This document shows, piece by piece, positions 1-8,128 of a stretch of 20,184 bases of DNA (position 1 is the first letter of the stretch; every line of letters starts with the position of its first letter). The notes under the pieces were generated by a model. The model worked only from the letters and a program-made list of their open reading frames with translations. It ran no database searches and was not told the DNA's origin. The translations under genes were made by a program, and so were the position numbers. The stretch is from positions 1 to 20,184 of IMG/VR virus record IMGVR_UViG_3300036944_001286. One strand, given 5' to 3'. The stretch comes from a virus.

Positions 1-1
1 G

Positions 2-1405
2 CTTGGGGATGAGTTCACATTCTTTGCGCCTAACTACAAGTTTCACCCGAAGTATCGCTCGCGTATGTGGGACGGGCGCATCCGGTTGGTAAACACACTA
101 ACTGGTTATCTGTATGCTGGTCTCGCACAACGTGTTAAAAAATTCTGCGAAGCTCGAGACTACACATTCAGACTTGATGATAAGCTTCTTTATGAAGACG
201 TGTCAGAGCATGAGATCAAAGAACACATCAAGAAGCTAAAGATTCCAAAAGAATACGATGAGCGTCAATACCAAGTTGACTCTATTGTAAAATGTATTCG
301 TACAGGACGTAGAACACTTCTATCACCTACCAGTTCAGGTAAGTCTCTGATCATCTATGTTATCAGCACATGGTATTCGAAGCACAAGAAGCTGATTATC
401 GTTCCGACTATCTCGCTTGTCAACCAGTTGGAAGGTGACTTCCGTGATTATGGTTACAAAGGTAAAGTGCACAAATCAACGGATAAAGGTGGTCTCTCAA
501 AAGAGATGAACATCAAGGCTGATGTTGTTATCACCACATGGCAGTCGCTCAATAATGGTAAGACGAAGATGCCGAAAGGTTGGTATAACCAGTTCGGTGT
601 GGTGTTCGGGGATGAAGCTCACGGCGCTAAAGCTACTTCGCTGATCCAGATTCTATCAAGCATGACAGAGTGCCGTTACCGTTTCGGAACCACAGGAACT
701 CTGGATGGCGAACCTTTGAATGAAACAACAATCGAGGGTTTGTTTGGGGCAAAATACCAGTCTATTACGACTCGTGAATTGATTGATCAAGGATTTGCTT
801 CCAAGTTCCAGGTAAAGTGTCTGGTACTACGTTATTCAGATGCTGACTGTAAATTGGTTAGGAAGATGGAATACCCTGATGAGGTGAAATTCCTTATTAA
901 CCATCCTAAAAGAAACAAGTTCATAAAGAACTTGACTTTGAGCCTAAAAGGGAATAAACTTGTATTCTTCCGTCAACGTGACCATGGCGATATCATCTAC
1001 CAACTAATTATGGATGGGAAGAAAAAGAAGAACGTTTTCTACATTGACGGCACTATTAGTGGTGAGGTGCGCGAGCAAATTCGTCACGCTATTGAGGATG
1101 AAGAAGATGCAACTCTGATTGCATCGCTTGGAACTACCTCAACAGGAACGAACATTAAAAGACTGCATCACATGATTTCTGCCTGGTTGGGGAAAGGCAA
1201 AATCAAGGTCTTGCAGTCTATTGGTCGTATGCTACGTCTGCATGCTGAAAAACAAGCTGAGGGTGCTATCCTCTATGATATCGTGGATGACCTAAGTATT
1301 AAAGACCACAAGAACTATGCTTTAAAACACTTCGCACAGAGATGCGAGATCTATGACTCTGAAGAGTTCGAGTACAAGATCTATAACATAGGATTAGGTA
1401 AATGA
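2..1405 (+). CDS. uvsW: UvsW-like recombination DNA/RNA helicase (5' end outside window)
   Basis: Superfamily 2 helicase that in T4 unwinds R-loops and branched recombination intermediates and helps switch from origin-dependent to recombination-dependent replication. The reading frame is open to the window edge: the bases before the first ATG (65) encode FHPKYRSRMWDGRIRL, matching the UvsW N-terminal domain (T4 has RYGNWDGRIRL), so the true start lies upstream. Visible motifs are a Walker A variant (TSSGKS, about 300-350), a DEAH box (GDEAHGAK, near 610; T4 has DECH), FGTTGTL (motif III region), and QSIGRMLR (motif VI, near 1215). The C-terminus is complete. Its stop overlaps the next ATG (ATGA), indicating an operon. 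Family assignment is firm; the activity is inferred from T4. Confidence 0.93.
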   Translation, partial: LGDEFTFFAPNYKFHPKYRSRMWDGRIRLVNTLTGYLYAGLAQRVKKFCEARDYTFRLDDKLLYEDVSEHEIKEHIKKLKIPKEYDERQYQVDSIVKCIRTGRRTLLSPTSSGKSLIIYVISTWYSKHKKLIIVPTISLVNQLEGDFRDYGYKGKVHKSTDKGGLSKEMNIKADVVITTWQSLNNGKTKMPKGWYNQFGVVFGDEAHGAKATSLIQILSSMTECRYRFGTTGTLDGEPLNETTIEGLFGAKYQSITTRELIDQGFASKFQVKCLVLRYSDADCKLVRKMEYPDEVKFLINHPKRNKFIKNLTLSLKGNKLVFFRQRDHGDIIYQLIMDGKKKKNVFYIDGTISGEVREQIRHAIEDEEDATLIASLGTTSTGTNIKRLHHMISAWLGKGKIKVLQSIGRMLRLHAEKQAEGAILYDIVDDLSIKDHKNYALKHFAQRCEIYDSEEFEYKIYNIGLGK

Positions 1406-1797
1406 GTACAACAATTATTCGCCTTATGAGTAGTGAAACTATTATTGGTGAAATTGTTGGAAGAGATTCAGATGCTCTTATAATTAAGCATCCAGTCTCA
1501 CTAGAAACAGTATATAATGATGGCTCTCGGTATGTTCTAATGCGTGATATGTTAAAAGACAGCTTAGAAATACATATGCCGATTAATGCTATCAACATAA
1601 TGTACACCTTTCCAGCAGCACCCGAAGTCGAAGATTACTACAAGGGTTGCTTACCAACTTTCGAGAAAGCAAAAATCGCACATCGTGGAATGTATGTTGA
1701 TATGCTAAAAGAATTGGTAGAAAGTACATTAGAAGAAAACATGTTCGACATTAAGGATGGGCAGATTTTACAGCCGTCCTCAACAACTGAGAACTAA
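1402..1797 (+). CDS. Small conserved phage protein, possible Sm/LSm-like fold
   Basis: A 131-residue protein translated from an ATG overlapping the uvsW stop. The first 70 residues have the alternating beta pattern of Sm-like barrels: IIRLMSSETIIGEIVGRDSD, then a strand ending in KHPV, and a later IHMPINAINIMYTF strand pair. T4-like phages of marine and soil bacteria often carry such a protein beside gene 55 or uvsW. The last 60 residues are helical and acidic (LKELVESTLEEN). An Sm fold would suggest RNA binding, but no residue seen here proves that. No signal peptide or membrane segment. It sits 11 bases ahead of gene 55 and is probably co-transcribed with it. Confidence 0.6.
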   Translation: MSTTIIRLMSSETIIGEIVGRDSDALIIKHPVSLETVYNDGSRYVLMRDMLKDSLEIHMPINAINIMYTFPAAPEVEDYYKGCLPTFEKAKIAHRGMYVDMLKELVESTLEENMFDIKDGQILQPSSTTEN

Positions 1798-1808
1798 AGG
1801 AATAGAGT

Positions 1809-2405
1809 ATGGCAAAACAAGCGAGAGTCCATTATGTGGACAACAAGAGACTGTATGATGAGATGGTTCAATTCATCACGGCATATCGACTTGCCGAAAA
1901 GGAAGGAACTACCAAACCACGTATTCCAGAATACGTTGGTGAGTGTATTCTAAAGATCGCTCAGCGTTTGTCACTACGTCCTAACTTTATTGGCTATACA
2001 TATCGCGATGAGATGGTTGGTGATGGCATCGAGAATGTCCTCACCTACATTCACAATTATGATCCTGAGAAGGCAAATCCGTTTGCATACTTTACTCAGA
2101 TTATCTACTTCGCCTTTCTTCGCAGGCTTGATAAAGAAAAGAAACAATCATACATCAAACATAAGATGCTTGAGCAAAGTTCTCTGATGAACCTGCTTGC
2201 AGATATGCCTGGTGGTGAGACGAATGATGATTCACACTCAGTAACTGTGATGACAAATGTTGATGGTCGTCTCAATGATCTGGTTAATAAGTTTGAGAAG
2301 AAGGGCGTCAAGTCCAAAAAGAAACGTGGTGTTGAGAAGTTTGAAAGCGAAGACCCACCTTTCCTTGATCCCCACCCTGATGAAGAAAAAAAGGAGTCTG
2401 CATGA
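1809..2405 (+). CDS. 55: gp55-like sigma factor for late transcription
   Basis: Phage sigma factor that directs host RNA polymerase to TATAAATA late promoters and, in T4, is activated by the gp45 sliding clamp. The 198 residues (T4: 185) align along their length: YVDNKRLYDEM at the N-terminus (T4 YVNNKELLQAI), NFIGYTYRDEMVGDGIENVL (T4 NFSGYTQ..EMIADGIEAS), then HNYDPEKANPFAYFTQ, the sigma region 2-like core, and a basic RRLDKEKK stretch. AAGGA at about 1797-1801 precedes the ATG. The C-terminal tail is highly charged and has only PPFLD as a possible clamp-binding remnant, rather than a clean hydrophobic-acidic motif at the very end. The stop overlaps the gene 47 ATG. TATAAATA boxes in this window are its expected targets. 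Confidence 0.9.
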   Translation: MAKQARVHYVDNKRLYDEMVQFITAYRLAEKEGTTKPRIPEYVGECILKIAQRLSLRPNFIGYTYRDEMVGDGIENVLTYIHNYDPEKANPFAYFTQIIYFAFLRRLDKEKKQSYIKHKMLEQSSLMNLLADMPGGETNDDSHSVTVMTNVDGRLNDLVNKFEKKGVKSKKKRGVEKFESEDPPFLDPHPDEEKKESA

Positions 2406-3460
2406 AAATAGCTATTATCACCGATACTCACTGGGGAGCTCGTGGGGACAGTGCTATTTTCGCCGATTTCTTTAACAAATTCTATGATGAAACCTTTTTT
2501 CCATACTTGAAAGAACACAATATCACAAGAGTGTTTCACCTTGGTGATATTGTGGATCGTCGTAAGTATATCGCTTACATGACGGCTCGTAATCTACGTA
2601 ACTTCGTTGAGAAGTGTACAGAGTTGAATCTCGAACTTGATGTTATTGTTGGTAACCACGACACAACATTCAAGAATACGAATGAAGTCAACTCCATGCG
2701 TGAGTTGTTTTCGAACAGCAAACTGAACATTCGTTACTATGATTCACCACAAGAAGTTGAAGTTGACAACACAAAGATCGCGATGTTACCTTGGGTTTGC
2801 TCGGGTAACTATCAAGAATCAATGGAATTTGTGAATAACACCAAGGCTCAAATTCTATTCGGACACCTTGAGATTGATGGCTTCGAAATGTACCGTGGCT
2901 CTTATGCTGATGGTGGTTTTGATGCATCTATCTTTGAGAAGTTTGAGATCGTTTGCTCCGGCCACTTCCACCACAAGTCTACACGTGGAAACATCAACTA
3001 TCTTGGTGCACCATATGAGATGACTTGGTCAGATTATGATGATGATCGTGGCTTCCATATCTTTGATACTGAGACGCGTGAGCTTACCTTCATCAAGAAC
3101 CCATTCACCATCTTCGAGAAAATCTACTACCGCGATGAAGAATGGACGATGAAGAACATCACAGACTTTGATGCTGAACAGTATCGCGGTAAGTATGTAA
3201 AGCTGGTTATTGAGAATAAGACAAATCCATATCTCTTCGGTCTGCTTATTGAGAAACTGGAAAAGGTTGGTCCGGCCAATCTACAGGTTCTTGAAGATTT
3301 CTTCACAATGAATCCTGAAGATGAAGAAGCAATCAACGAAACTGAAGATACAATGACTATCTTAAAGAAAGTTGTTGAGCAGCTGGATGTACAGGTTGAC
3401 AAGAAATCGCTTGACAATTTCCTCGGAAAGTTGTATACTGAAGCGATGGCTGTCGAGTAG
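2402..3460 (+). CDS. 47: gp47-like recombination nuclease subunit (Mre11/SbcD family)
   Basis: Nuclease subunit of the gp46/gp47 complex, which processes double-strand ends for phage recombination and degrades host DNA. The 352 residues (T4: 339) carry the calcineurin-like phosphoesterase motifs in order: DTHWG (residues 8-12), GDIVDRR (about 48-54), GNHD (about 86-89), GHLEIDGF (about 154), and SGHFHHK (about 192). All expected metal-binding Asp and His residues are present. AAGGAG at about 2391-2396 is well placed, and the start overlaps the gp55 stop (ATGA). In T4 gene 46 lies close by; here an HNH endonuclease gene separates the two. Confidence 0.93.
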   Translation: MKIAIITDTHWGARGDSAIFADFFNKFYDETFFPYLKEHNITRVFHLGDIVDRRKYIAYMTARNLRNFVEKCTELNLELDVIVGNHDTTFKNTNEVNSMRELFSNSKLNIRYYDSPQEVEVDNTKIAMLPWVCSGNYQESMEFVNNTKAQILFGHLEIDGFEMYRGSYADGGFDASIFEKFEIVCSGHFHHKSTRGNINYLGAPYEMTWSDYDDDRGFHIFDTETRELTFIKNPFTIFEKIYYRDEEWTMKNITDFDAEQYRGKYVKLVIENKTNPYLFGLLIEKLEKVGPANLQVLEDFFTMNPEDEEAINETEDTMTILKKVVEQLDVQVDKKSLDNFLGKLYTEAMAVE

Positions 3461-3483
3461 GTTGGTACAGCCATCACTATTTT

Positions 3484-3491
3484 TATAAATA
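3484..3491 (+). promoter_or_regulatory. Late promoter TATAAATA of the HNH gene
   Basis: Perfect match to the T4 late -10 box, five bases ahead of the HNH ATG. T4 late transcripts start about six bases after the box, so the predicted 5' end coincides with the start codon (leaderless). No Shine-Dalgarno is visible in front of the ATG. Confidence 0.8.
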
Positions 3492-3496
3492 GATGT

Positions 3497-4090
3497 ATGA
3501 GAAAACTTAAAGAAACAACTAAAGAAAAAATGCGAGCAGTTCACCTATCTGGAAAGATAGATTATGTTGCTCGCGAGAGAAAACGTAAACAAACTCTGAA
3601 GAATAATGGTTCTGTTTCTGGTCGTCCAAAAGGAACTGGTAAGAAAAATGGCATTAATCTTCCTTGTCCAATTTGTGAGATAGGTGTTTATCATACGCAA
3701 GGTGAAATAAAACAAAAGAAAAGAAAACACTGCTCAATATCTTGTTTGATGCAAAATAAAGAATATAGAGAAAAATTACGAAAGGCTGATAAATCGTACA
3801 TGCAGTCTGAAAAATATAAAAACACTTTAAGAAAAGAAAATGTACCTGAATACAAAAGATTCCAAAGACAGGTTATACGAGAAACTGAAAAAACATATGC
3901 TAACTATATTGAATTGATAAATCCACAACGTCATCCAAGAACTCTTTGTGGTGTTTCTGGTGGTTGGCAGTTAGATCACATAAAATCTATTCGTTCATGC
4001 TTTGATGATGGTATGAGTATACAAGAAGCATCTAGAAAAGAAAACTTACAGATGCTTCCTTGGCTTGACAACTTGTTAAAGGGTAAATAA
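3497..4090 (+). CDS. Free-standing HNH homing endonuclease
   Basis: A 197-residue basic protein inserted between genes 47 and 46. The N-terminus is a Lys/Arg-rich DNA-binding stretch including GRPKGTGKKNG. A zinc-ribbon-like set follows (LPCPICEIG, then HCSISC, residues about 55-85). The C-terminus has an HNH core: WQLDHIKSI, a helix with SIQEASRKEN, and LQMLPWLDN. This is the layout of phage homing endonucleases that cut an empty allele and spread with flanking DNA. Rich in AAA and AGA codons and visibly more A/T-rich than genes 47 and 46, suggesting separate acquisition. Start 3497 is chosen because the late promoter lies exactly upstream; ATG 3530 is an alternative. The stop overlaps the gene 46 ATG (TAATG). 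Confidence 0.87.
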   Translation: MRKLKETTKEKMRAVHLSGKIDYVARERKRKQTLKNNGSVSGRPKGTGKKNGINLPCPICEIGVYHTQGEIKQKKRKHCSISCLMQNKEYREKLRKADKSYMQSEKYKNTLRKENVPEYKRFQRQVIRETEKTYANYIELINPQRHPRTLCGVSGGWQLDHIKSIRSCFDDGMSIQEASRKENLQMLPWLDNLLKGK

Positions 4091-5814
4091 TGCACATCCA
4101 TTTCAAGAGCATAAAATGGCAAAATTTTATGTCAACGGGTAACCAACTCACAGAAGTAAGGCTCGACAAGTCAAAATCCACACTTGTTGTGGGAGACAAT
4201 GGCGCTGGTAAATCCACCATGCTTGATGCTTTAAGTTTTGCTCTGTATGGTAAAGCCTTTCGTGACATCAACAAACCACAGCTGATCAACTCGATCACTG
4301 GCAAGGGTTGCTTGGTTGAATGTGAGTTTAAAATCGGTGGTAAAGAATATCTTGTTAGAAGAGGTATGAAACCATACTTCTTTGAAATCATTCAGAATGG
4401 TAAGCTTCTTAATCAAGACTCGCGAGTAACTGAGTATCAGGACATGCTTGAGAAACATATTCTGAAGCTCTCACACAAGTCATTTGGTCAGATTGTGGTA
4501 CTTGGTTCAGCGAACTTCGTACCATTCATGCAGTTGGCTCCATTCGTTCGCCGCGAAGTTATCGAAGATCTTCTTGATATCCAAATCTTTTCTACGATGA
4601 ACTCTCTTCTTAAAGAGAAAGTCAATGAGAATAAATCTTCTATCATGGAAGTTGAACAGCGTATTCTTCTGATTGAAAACAAGATTGATCTTCAGAAAAG
4701 ACACATTCAGTCCATCAAAGATAACAACGACAGCCTTATCGAGAACAAACGTGAAGTAATCCAGGAAACGATGGATAAGATTACTCAGGCAAACCTAGAG
4801 ATAGGTCGCCTTAAGGAAGATCTACAATACAACATGGATGCAATTTCGGATGAACGCAAAGTTCATTCCAAACTGACAAAAACACTTGATCTCGAGAAGC
4901 AACTTAACGACAAAGTCAAAGTAACTAAACGAGAGGTTAAATTCTACCATGATAACGATAGTTGCCCCACCTGCAAGCAAGATCTTGATCAAGGTTTCAA
5001 GACTAACAAGATCACCAAAAAAACGGCCCTCCTCGATAAGTACGTCAACGGGATTGCTCAGCTTGAGGCGGAGATTACTGCAACGGAAGAACGACTTGTC
5101 GAGATCAAGGCAATCAACAAAGTTATCGAAGGCATCAATCGACATATATCGTCCTTTCACAACCAAATTTATTCCTGGAATGAGAACATCACTCTATTAA
5201 ACAATGAGATCGAAACGATCCGAAACAACACTAAGATGATCGACGGAACTAAGTCTGATGTGAAGAGACTGAAGGAAGATCACAAGATCGAGTCGAGATT
5301 AAGGCATGATTTATTTGAAGAAAGGACACTGATTAACATCTCCAGCTTCCTTCTCAAGGACAATGGCGTTAAGACCAAGATAATTCGTCAATATGTGCCA
5401 GTGATGAATAAACTCATCAATAAGTACCTGAGTGCATTAGACTTTTTTGTACAATTTGAGCTCAATGAGAAATTTGAAGAAAGCATCAAATCTCGCTTCC
5501 GTGATGAGTTCAAATACAACTCATTTTCAGAGGGTGAGAAGATGAGAATCGACCTTGCCCTGCTCTTTACGTGGCGTACGATCGCTAAGATGCGTAATTC
5601 CGCCTCAACCAACCTTTTGATCATGGATGAGGTCTTCGATAGCTCGCTGGACACCACAGGTACTGACGAGTTCATGAAGATTCTGGAAGGTCTAACTTCT
5701 GATGTTAACGTGTTCGTAATAAGCCACAAAGGTGACCAGCTTTACGACAAATTCCAATCGGTCATTAAGTTCAAGAAAGAAAAGAACTTCAGCCGCATGG
5801 AGCTACGTGCATAG
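4090..5814 (+). CDS. 46: gp46-like recombination nuclease ATPase subunit (Rad50/SbcC family)
   Basis: SMC-like ATPase partner of gp47. The 574 residues (T4: 560) show the full Rad50 plan: Walker A GDNGAGKS (35-42), coiled coil about 170-285, zinc hook CPTC (292-295), return coiled coil about 310-410, ABC signature FSEGEKMRIDLAL (479-491), Walker B NLLIMDEV (508-515) and the histidine switch ISHKG near 544. The hook should bridge two gp46 molecules through zinc. Translation likely uses AAAGGG at about 4077-4082, which lies inside the end of the HNH gene, so the inserted endonuclease provides or preserves the ribosome site for gene 46. Confidence 0.95.
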   Translation: MHIHFKSIKWQNFMSTGNQLTEVRLDKSKSTLVVGDNGAGKSTMLDALSFALYGKAFRDINKPQLINSITGKGCLVECEFKIGGKEYLVRRGMKPYFFEIIQNGKLLNQDSRVTEYQDMLEKHILKLSHKSFGQIVVLGSANFVPFMQLAPFVRREVIEDLLDIQIFSTMNSLLKEKVNENKSSIMEVEQRILLIENKIDLQKRHIQSIKDNNDSLIENKREVIQETMDKITQANLEIGRLKEDLQYNMDAISDERKVHSKLTKTLDLEKQLNDKVKVTKREVKFYHDNDSCPTCKQDLDQGFKTNKITKKTALLDKYVNGIAQLEAEITATEERLVEIKAINKVIEGINRHISSFHNQIYSWNENITLLNNEIETIRNNTKMIDGTKSDVKRLKEDHKIESRLRHDLFEERTLINISSFLLKDNGVKTKIIRQYVPVMNKLINKYLSALDFFVQFELNEKFEESIKSRFRDEFKYNSFSEGEKMRIDLALLFTWRTIAKMRNSASTNLLIMDEVFDSSLDTTGTDEFMKILEGLTSDVNVFVISHKGDQLYDKFQSVIKFKKEKNFSRMELRA

Positions 5815-5822
5815 GCTGGTTG

Positions 5823-5830
5823 TCTAAATA
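5823..5830 (+). promoter_or_regulatory. Possible late promoter variant TCTAAATA
   Basis: Seven of eight match to TATAAATA in the short gap after gene 46, 24 bases before the deformylase ATG and followed by a good Shine-Dalgarno. The placement is plausible, but the mismatch at the second base weakens it. Confidence 0.35.
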
Positions 5831-5854
5831 CTATTGAATATAACAGGAGTTATT

Positions 5855-6427
5855 ATGGAACAAGAACAATTCAATACTACGGGTCTAGTTAGTTTGATAC
5901 CTCAAGCTCTACCTCTGGTGGCAGAAGACGATCCCATTCTTAAACAAAAAACTGAACGGTTTGATTTTGAGAATCCACCGATCAATCCAGTTGAGCTTTA
6001 CCAAAATTTGGGTCAAACACTAAGATCACATGACGCTCTTGGACTGGCTGCACCGCAGGTAGGGCTCCCTTACCGTTGTTTTGTGATTAGAACAGAAAAC
6101 ATTCTTGGAGTTTTTAATCCGATTTTGGTTGACAAATCTGATGAACAGGTTATAATGGAGGAAGGTTGTCTCTCGTTCGAGAACCTTTTCATTAAAGTAA
6201 AAAGATCCCAACGCATTCGTGCCCGCTTTACTACACCCGATGGTCAAACCCAAACCGCAGCGTTTGAAGGAATGACTGCTCGTGCGTTTCTACACGAGTA
6301 TGATCACCTTGAAGGTATCACATTCGACAAGATTGCTAATAAGTTCTTTGTAGAAGCTGGTAGGAAAAAACGTAAGTTGATTAATTCCGGACGCTACACC
6401 GTGACGCATGTCATCAAGGAGGCCTAA
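5855..6427 (+). CDS. def: Peptide deformylase
   Basis: Metalloenzyme that removes the formyl group from new proteins. All three family motifs are intact in this 190-residue form: GLAAPQVG (63-70), EGCLS (103-107, metal-binding Cys105) and HEYDH (147-151, two metal-binding His and catalytic Glu148). Start 5855 is preferred over an in-frame TTG upstream because AGGAG at about 5845-5849 is correctly spaced. Residues 1-20 and the basic tail (about 170-190) go beyond the catalytic core. Cyanophages and some other T4-like phages carry deformylases, thought to serve the burst of phage or organelle-type protein synthesis. It ends immediately before the dioxygenase gene, whose Shine-Dalgarno lies in its last codons. 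Confidence 0.92.
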   Translation: MEQEQFNTTGLVSLIPQALPLVAEDDPILKQKTERFDFENPPINPVELYQNLGQTLRSHDALGLAAPQVGLPYRCFVIRTENILGVFNPILVDKSDEQVIMEEGCLSFENLFIKVKRSQRIRARFTTPDGQTQTAAFEGMTARAFLHEYDHLEGITFDKIANKFFVEAGRKKRKLINSGRYTVTHVIKEA

Positions 6428-7822
6428 TTGATTAAGACCGTCGACACTAGAAATAGAGTGAACGTTGTTGTCGCGAAAACAAAACTAGACTGCGAGCATT
6501 TGCTTGGTCAGTATCTAGATGAGTCACATTACGACACACTCATTACTGAAGACACCGATGGTTTCTTGCCACCTAACTGTGATATCGGCCTTCAAACTCA
6601 GTGTGGCGGAAGCTGCGAAGCTTGTCCATCCGGTAAAGATGAACGACGCGTTGCTTTCAAATTTCGCAAGAATTACTTCTCAAAGAAACTAAGGGTGCCA
6701 GCTTATGAAGGACTTAAAGAAGCAGCGACAGAGTCCCAGAATAGAGGATTGGCTGCAGGCCCTCGCGGCGCTAGTTTATCTGTTGATGGTCGTGGCGGGC
6801 GTGATTGGGTTACTGATTATGAACTTGAAGTTCTAGATTTCTTTCTGTCCGACAGAGCTGTCATCTTTGACGAACGCTCTGTCGATGCCATTAGAAAATC
6901 ATACAAAGATAAAGCTAAGTCCGATGAGACACGCGGCACAGTTTGGCTTCGTTCACAAGTAACCAAAGAGTACCCAGAGTACCACAATTGGTTTGACAAG
7001 TGGGTTGACAAGGTAAAGGAACTTCCTCGTGATGAACAAAAAGCCGCTGCCAAGATCGTCGCCGAAAAGTGGATTAGCTATACCAATTATGCTAAATCAG
7101 TTTATTCTGGAGTGGCAGGCTGGTACGATAGATATCCGCGCATCCCTTTCGGACGTGCAACATCGTATACGCGAGACAATCCGGAAAAATTCGCTCTCGC
7201 GTTTCCCTTCCTTCAGGCTCTCAACAAGGGATATCGTGAACTACTCCCTTGGAGGTATGGGAATCAAAGAGCCGCAGCCGATAAGCTTGACAGTAGATAC
7301 CTTGTCCCGGAAACTGTTTTTAGCACAATTACCGTCAACAAGTCCTTCCGTACTGCGGCCCACAGAGACGCGGGTGACTTTTCAGATGGTGTTTCCAATC
7401 TTCTCACACTCGGTGATGGTGAATACACAGGCGGGTACTTAATTTTCCCGGAGCTTCGTATTGCTGTTGATGTTCGACCCGGTGATCTTCTTCTGGTGAA
7501 CAACCACGAGATTATCCACGGTAACACCGAGATCAAACTGAACTTTCCAGAAGCTGAACGTATCTCAATCGTTTGTTATTTGCGTGAGAAAATGCTCGAG
7601 CTTGGAAGTTTTGAATACGAAAAAACTCGGGAGCAGTATGTTGAAGACCGAAGAAAAAACAAAGACCACCCATCACAACGTCCCTTGTGGAACGGCATTA
7701 CACCCGGAATGTGGGATGAACGTGAGTGGTATGACTATCTTGGGGATAGACTTGGGGAAGAAGCCGTCCGTCAGTACCATCCGGATGCATTCGCCTCATC
7801 ACTTGATTCGTTCTTCTCGTAA
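6428..7822 (+). CDS. TET/JBP-family 2-oxoglutarate/Fe(II) dioxygenase, probable DNA base hydroxylase
   Basis: Predicted to oxidise the methyl group of a DNA base (5-methylcytosine, or thymine as in JBP). The catalytic half matches the TET/JBP pattern: TVNKSFRTAAHRDAGDF with iron ligands His312 and Asp314, a GGYLIFPELRIAVDVRPGDLL core, distal ligand His364 in IIHGNT, and Arg378 (ERIS) for 2-oxoglutarate. Residues 1-80 contain a Cys cluster (C51, C59, C63, C66) that might bind metal. Residues about 395-464 form a charged extension ending in SSLDSFFS, identical to the tail of the downstream glycosyltransferase. The start is TTG 6428 with AAGGAGG five bases upstream; no ATG fits. Nearby glycosyltransferases support hydroxymethyl-base glycosylation. 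No methyltransferase or thymidylate-synthase-like gene is in the window, so the substrate base is open. Confidence 0.85.
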   Translation: MIKTVDTRNRVNVVVAKTKLDCEHLLGQYLDESHYDTLITEDTDGFLPPNCDIGLQTQCGGSCEACPSGKDERRVAFKFRKNYFSKKLRVPAYEGLKEAATESQNRGLAAGPRGASLSVDGRGGRDWVTDYELEVLDFFLSDRAVIFDERSVDAIRKSYKDKAKSDETRGTVWLRSQVTKEYPEYHNWFDKWVDKVKELPRDEQKAAAKIVAEKWISYTNYAKSVYSGVAGWYDRYPRIPFGRATSYTRDNPEKFALAFPFLQALNKGYRELLPWRYGNQRAAADKLDSRYLVPETVFSTITVNKSFRTAAHRDAGDFSDGVSNLLTLGDGEYTGGYLIFPELRIAVDVRPGDLLLVNNHEIIHGNTEIKLNFPEAERISIVCYLREKMLELGSFEYEKTREQYVEDRRKNKDHPSQRPLWNGITPGMWDEREWYDYLGDRLGEEAVRQYHPDAFASSLDSFFS

Positions 7823-7839
7823 TTAAAGGTTGCCTAAAT

Positions 7840-7971
7840 ATGTCTAATACGTTCCGCCGCTGGATTATCGTTTTGATCTTTGGAGCAGTGTTTCTTGCGG
7901 CTGCTGTTTTATCAGAAAAAGGCATCTACTATGAGGGATCTATCAGAGAAACAGCTTCTAAAGAGAATTAA
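7840..7971 (+). CDS. Small single-pass membrane protein, function unknown
   Basis: A 43-residue ORF starting MSNTFRRW. Residues 9-25 are a strongly hydrophobic segment (IIVLIFGAVFLAAAVL) after a basic N-terminus, the signature of a small inner-membrane protein or uncleaved signal anchor. AAAGG at 7825-7829 is an acceptable ribosome site. The ORF overlaps the next small gene in another frame. The assignment as a gene rests on the clean hydrophobic profile, tight fit between two real genes and the ribosome site; no family is recognised. Confidence 0.55.
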   Translation: MSNTFRRWIIVLIFGAVFLAAAVLSEKGIYYEGSIRETASKEN

Positions 7972-8110
7972 AGCTGCAACGAAATCCTTTGGGGCAAATT
8001 TTTATCGCCATGGAATTAAGGGTGAACCATATACTGGTAATTCAGAAGAAGAGAAAGATCTTCGACGTCGCCGCCAGGATTACGAAAAAACTAAACAACA
8101 ACGACCCTAA
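7931..8110 (+). CDS. Small charged hypothetical protein
   Basis: A 59-residue, strongly basic and charged ORF from ATG 7931 (MRDLSEKQLLKRIKAATKSF), with AAGG about eight bases upstream. A longer in-frame start at 7880 lies inside the membrane-protein gene and lacks a ribosome site. The C-terminus is a helical Arg/Lys/Glu run (EEEKDLRRRRQDYEKTKQQR). It lies 18 bases ahead of the GT-B glycosyltransferase and is probably co-transcribed with the modification genes. I do not recognise the family. Confidence 0.6.
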   Translation: MRDLSEKQLLKRIKAATKSFGANFYRHGIKGEPYTGNSEEEKDLRRRRQDYEKTKQQRP

Positions 8111-8128
8111 TAATATGAAAGATTGATT

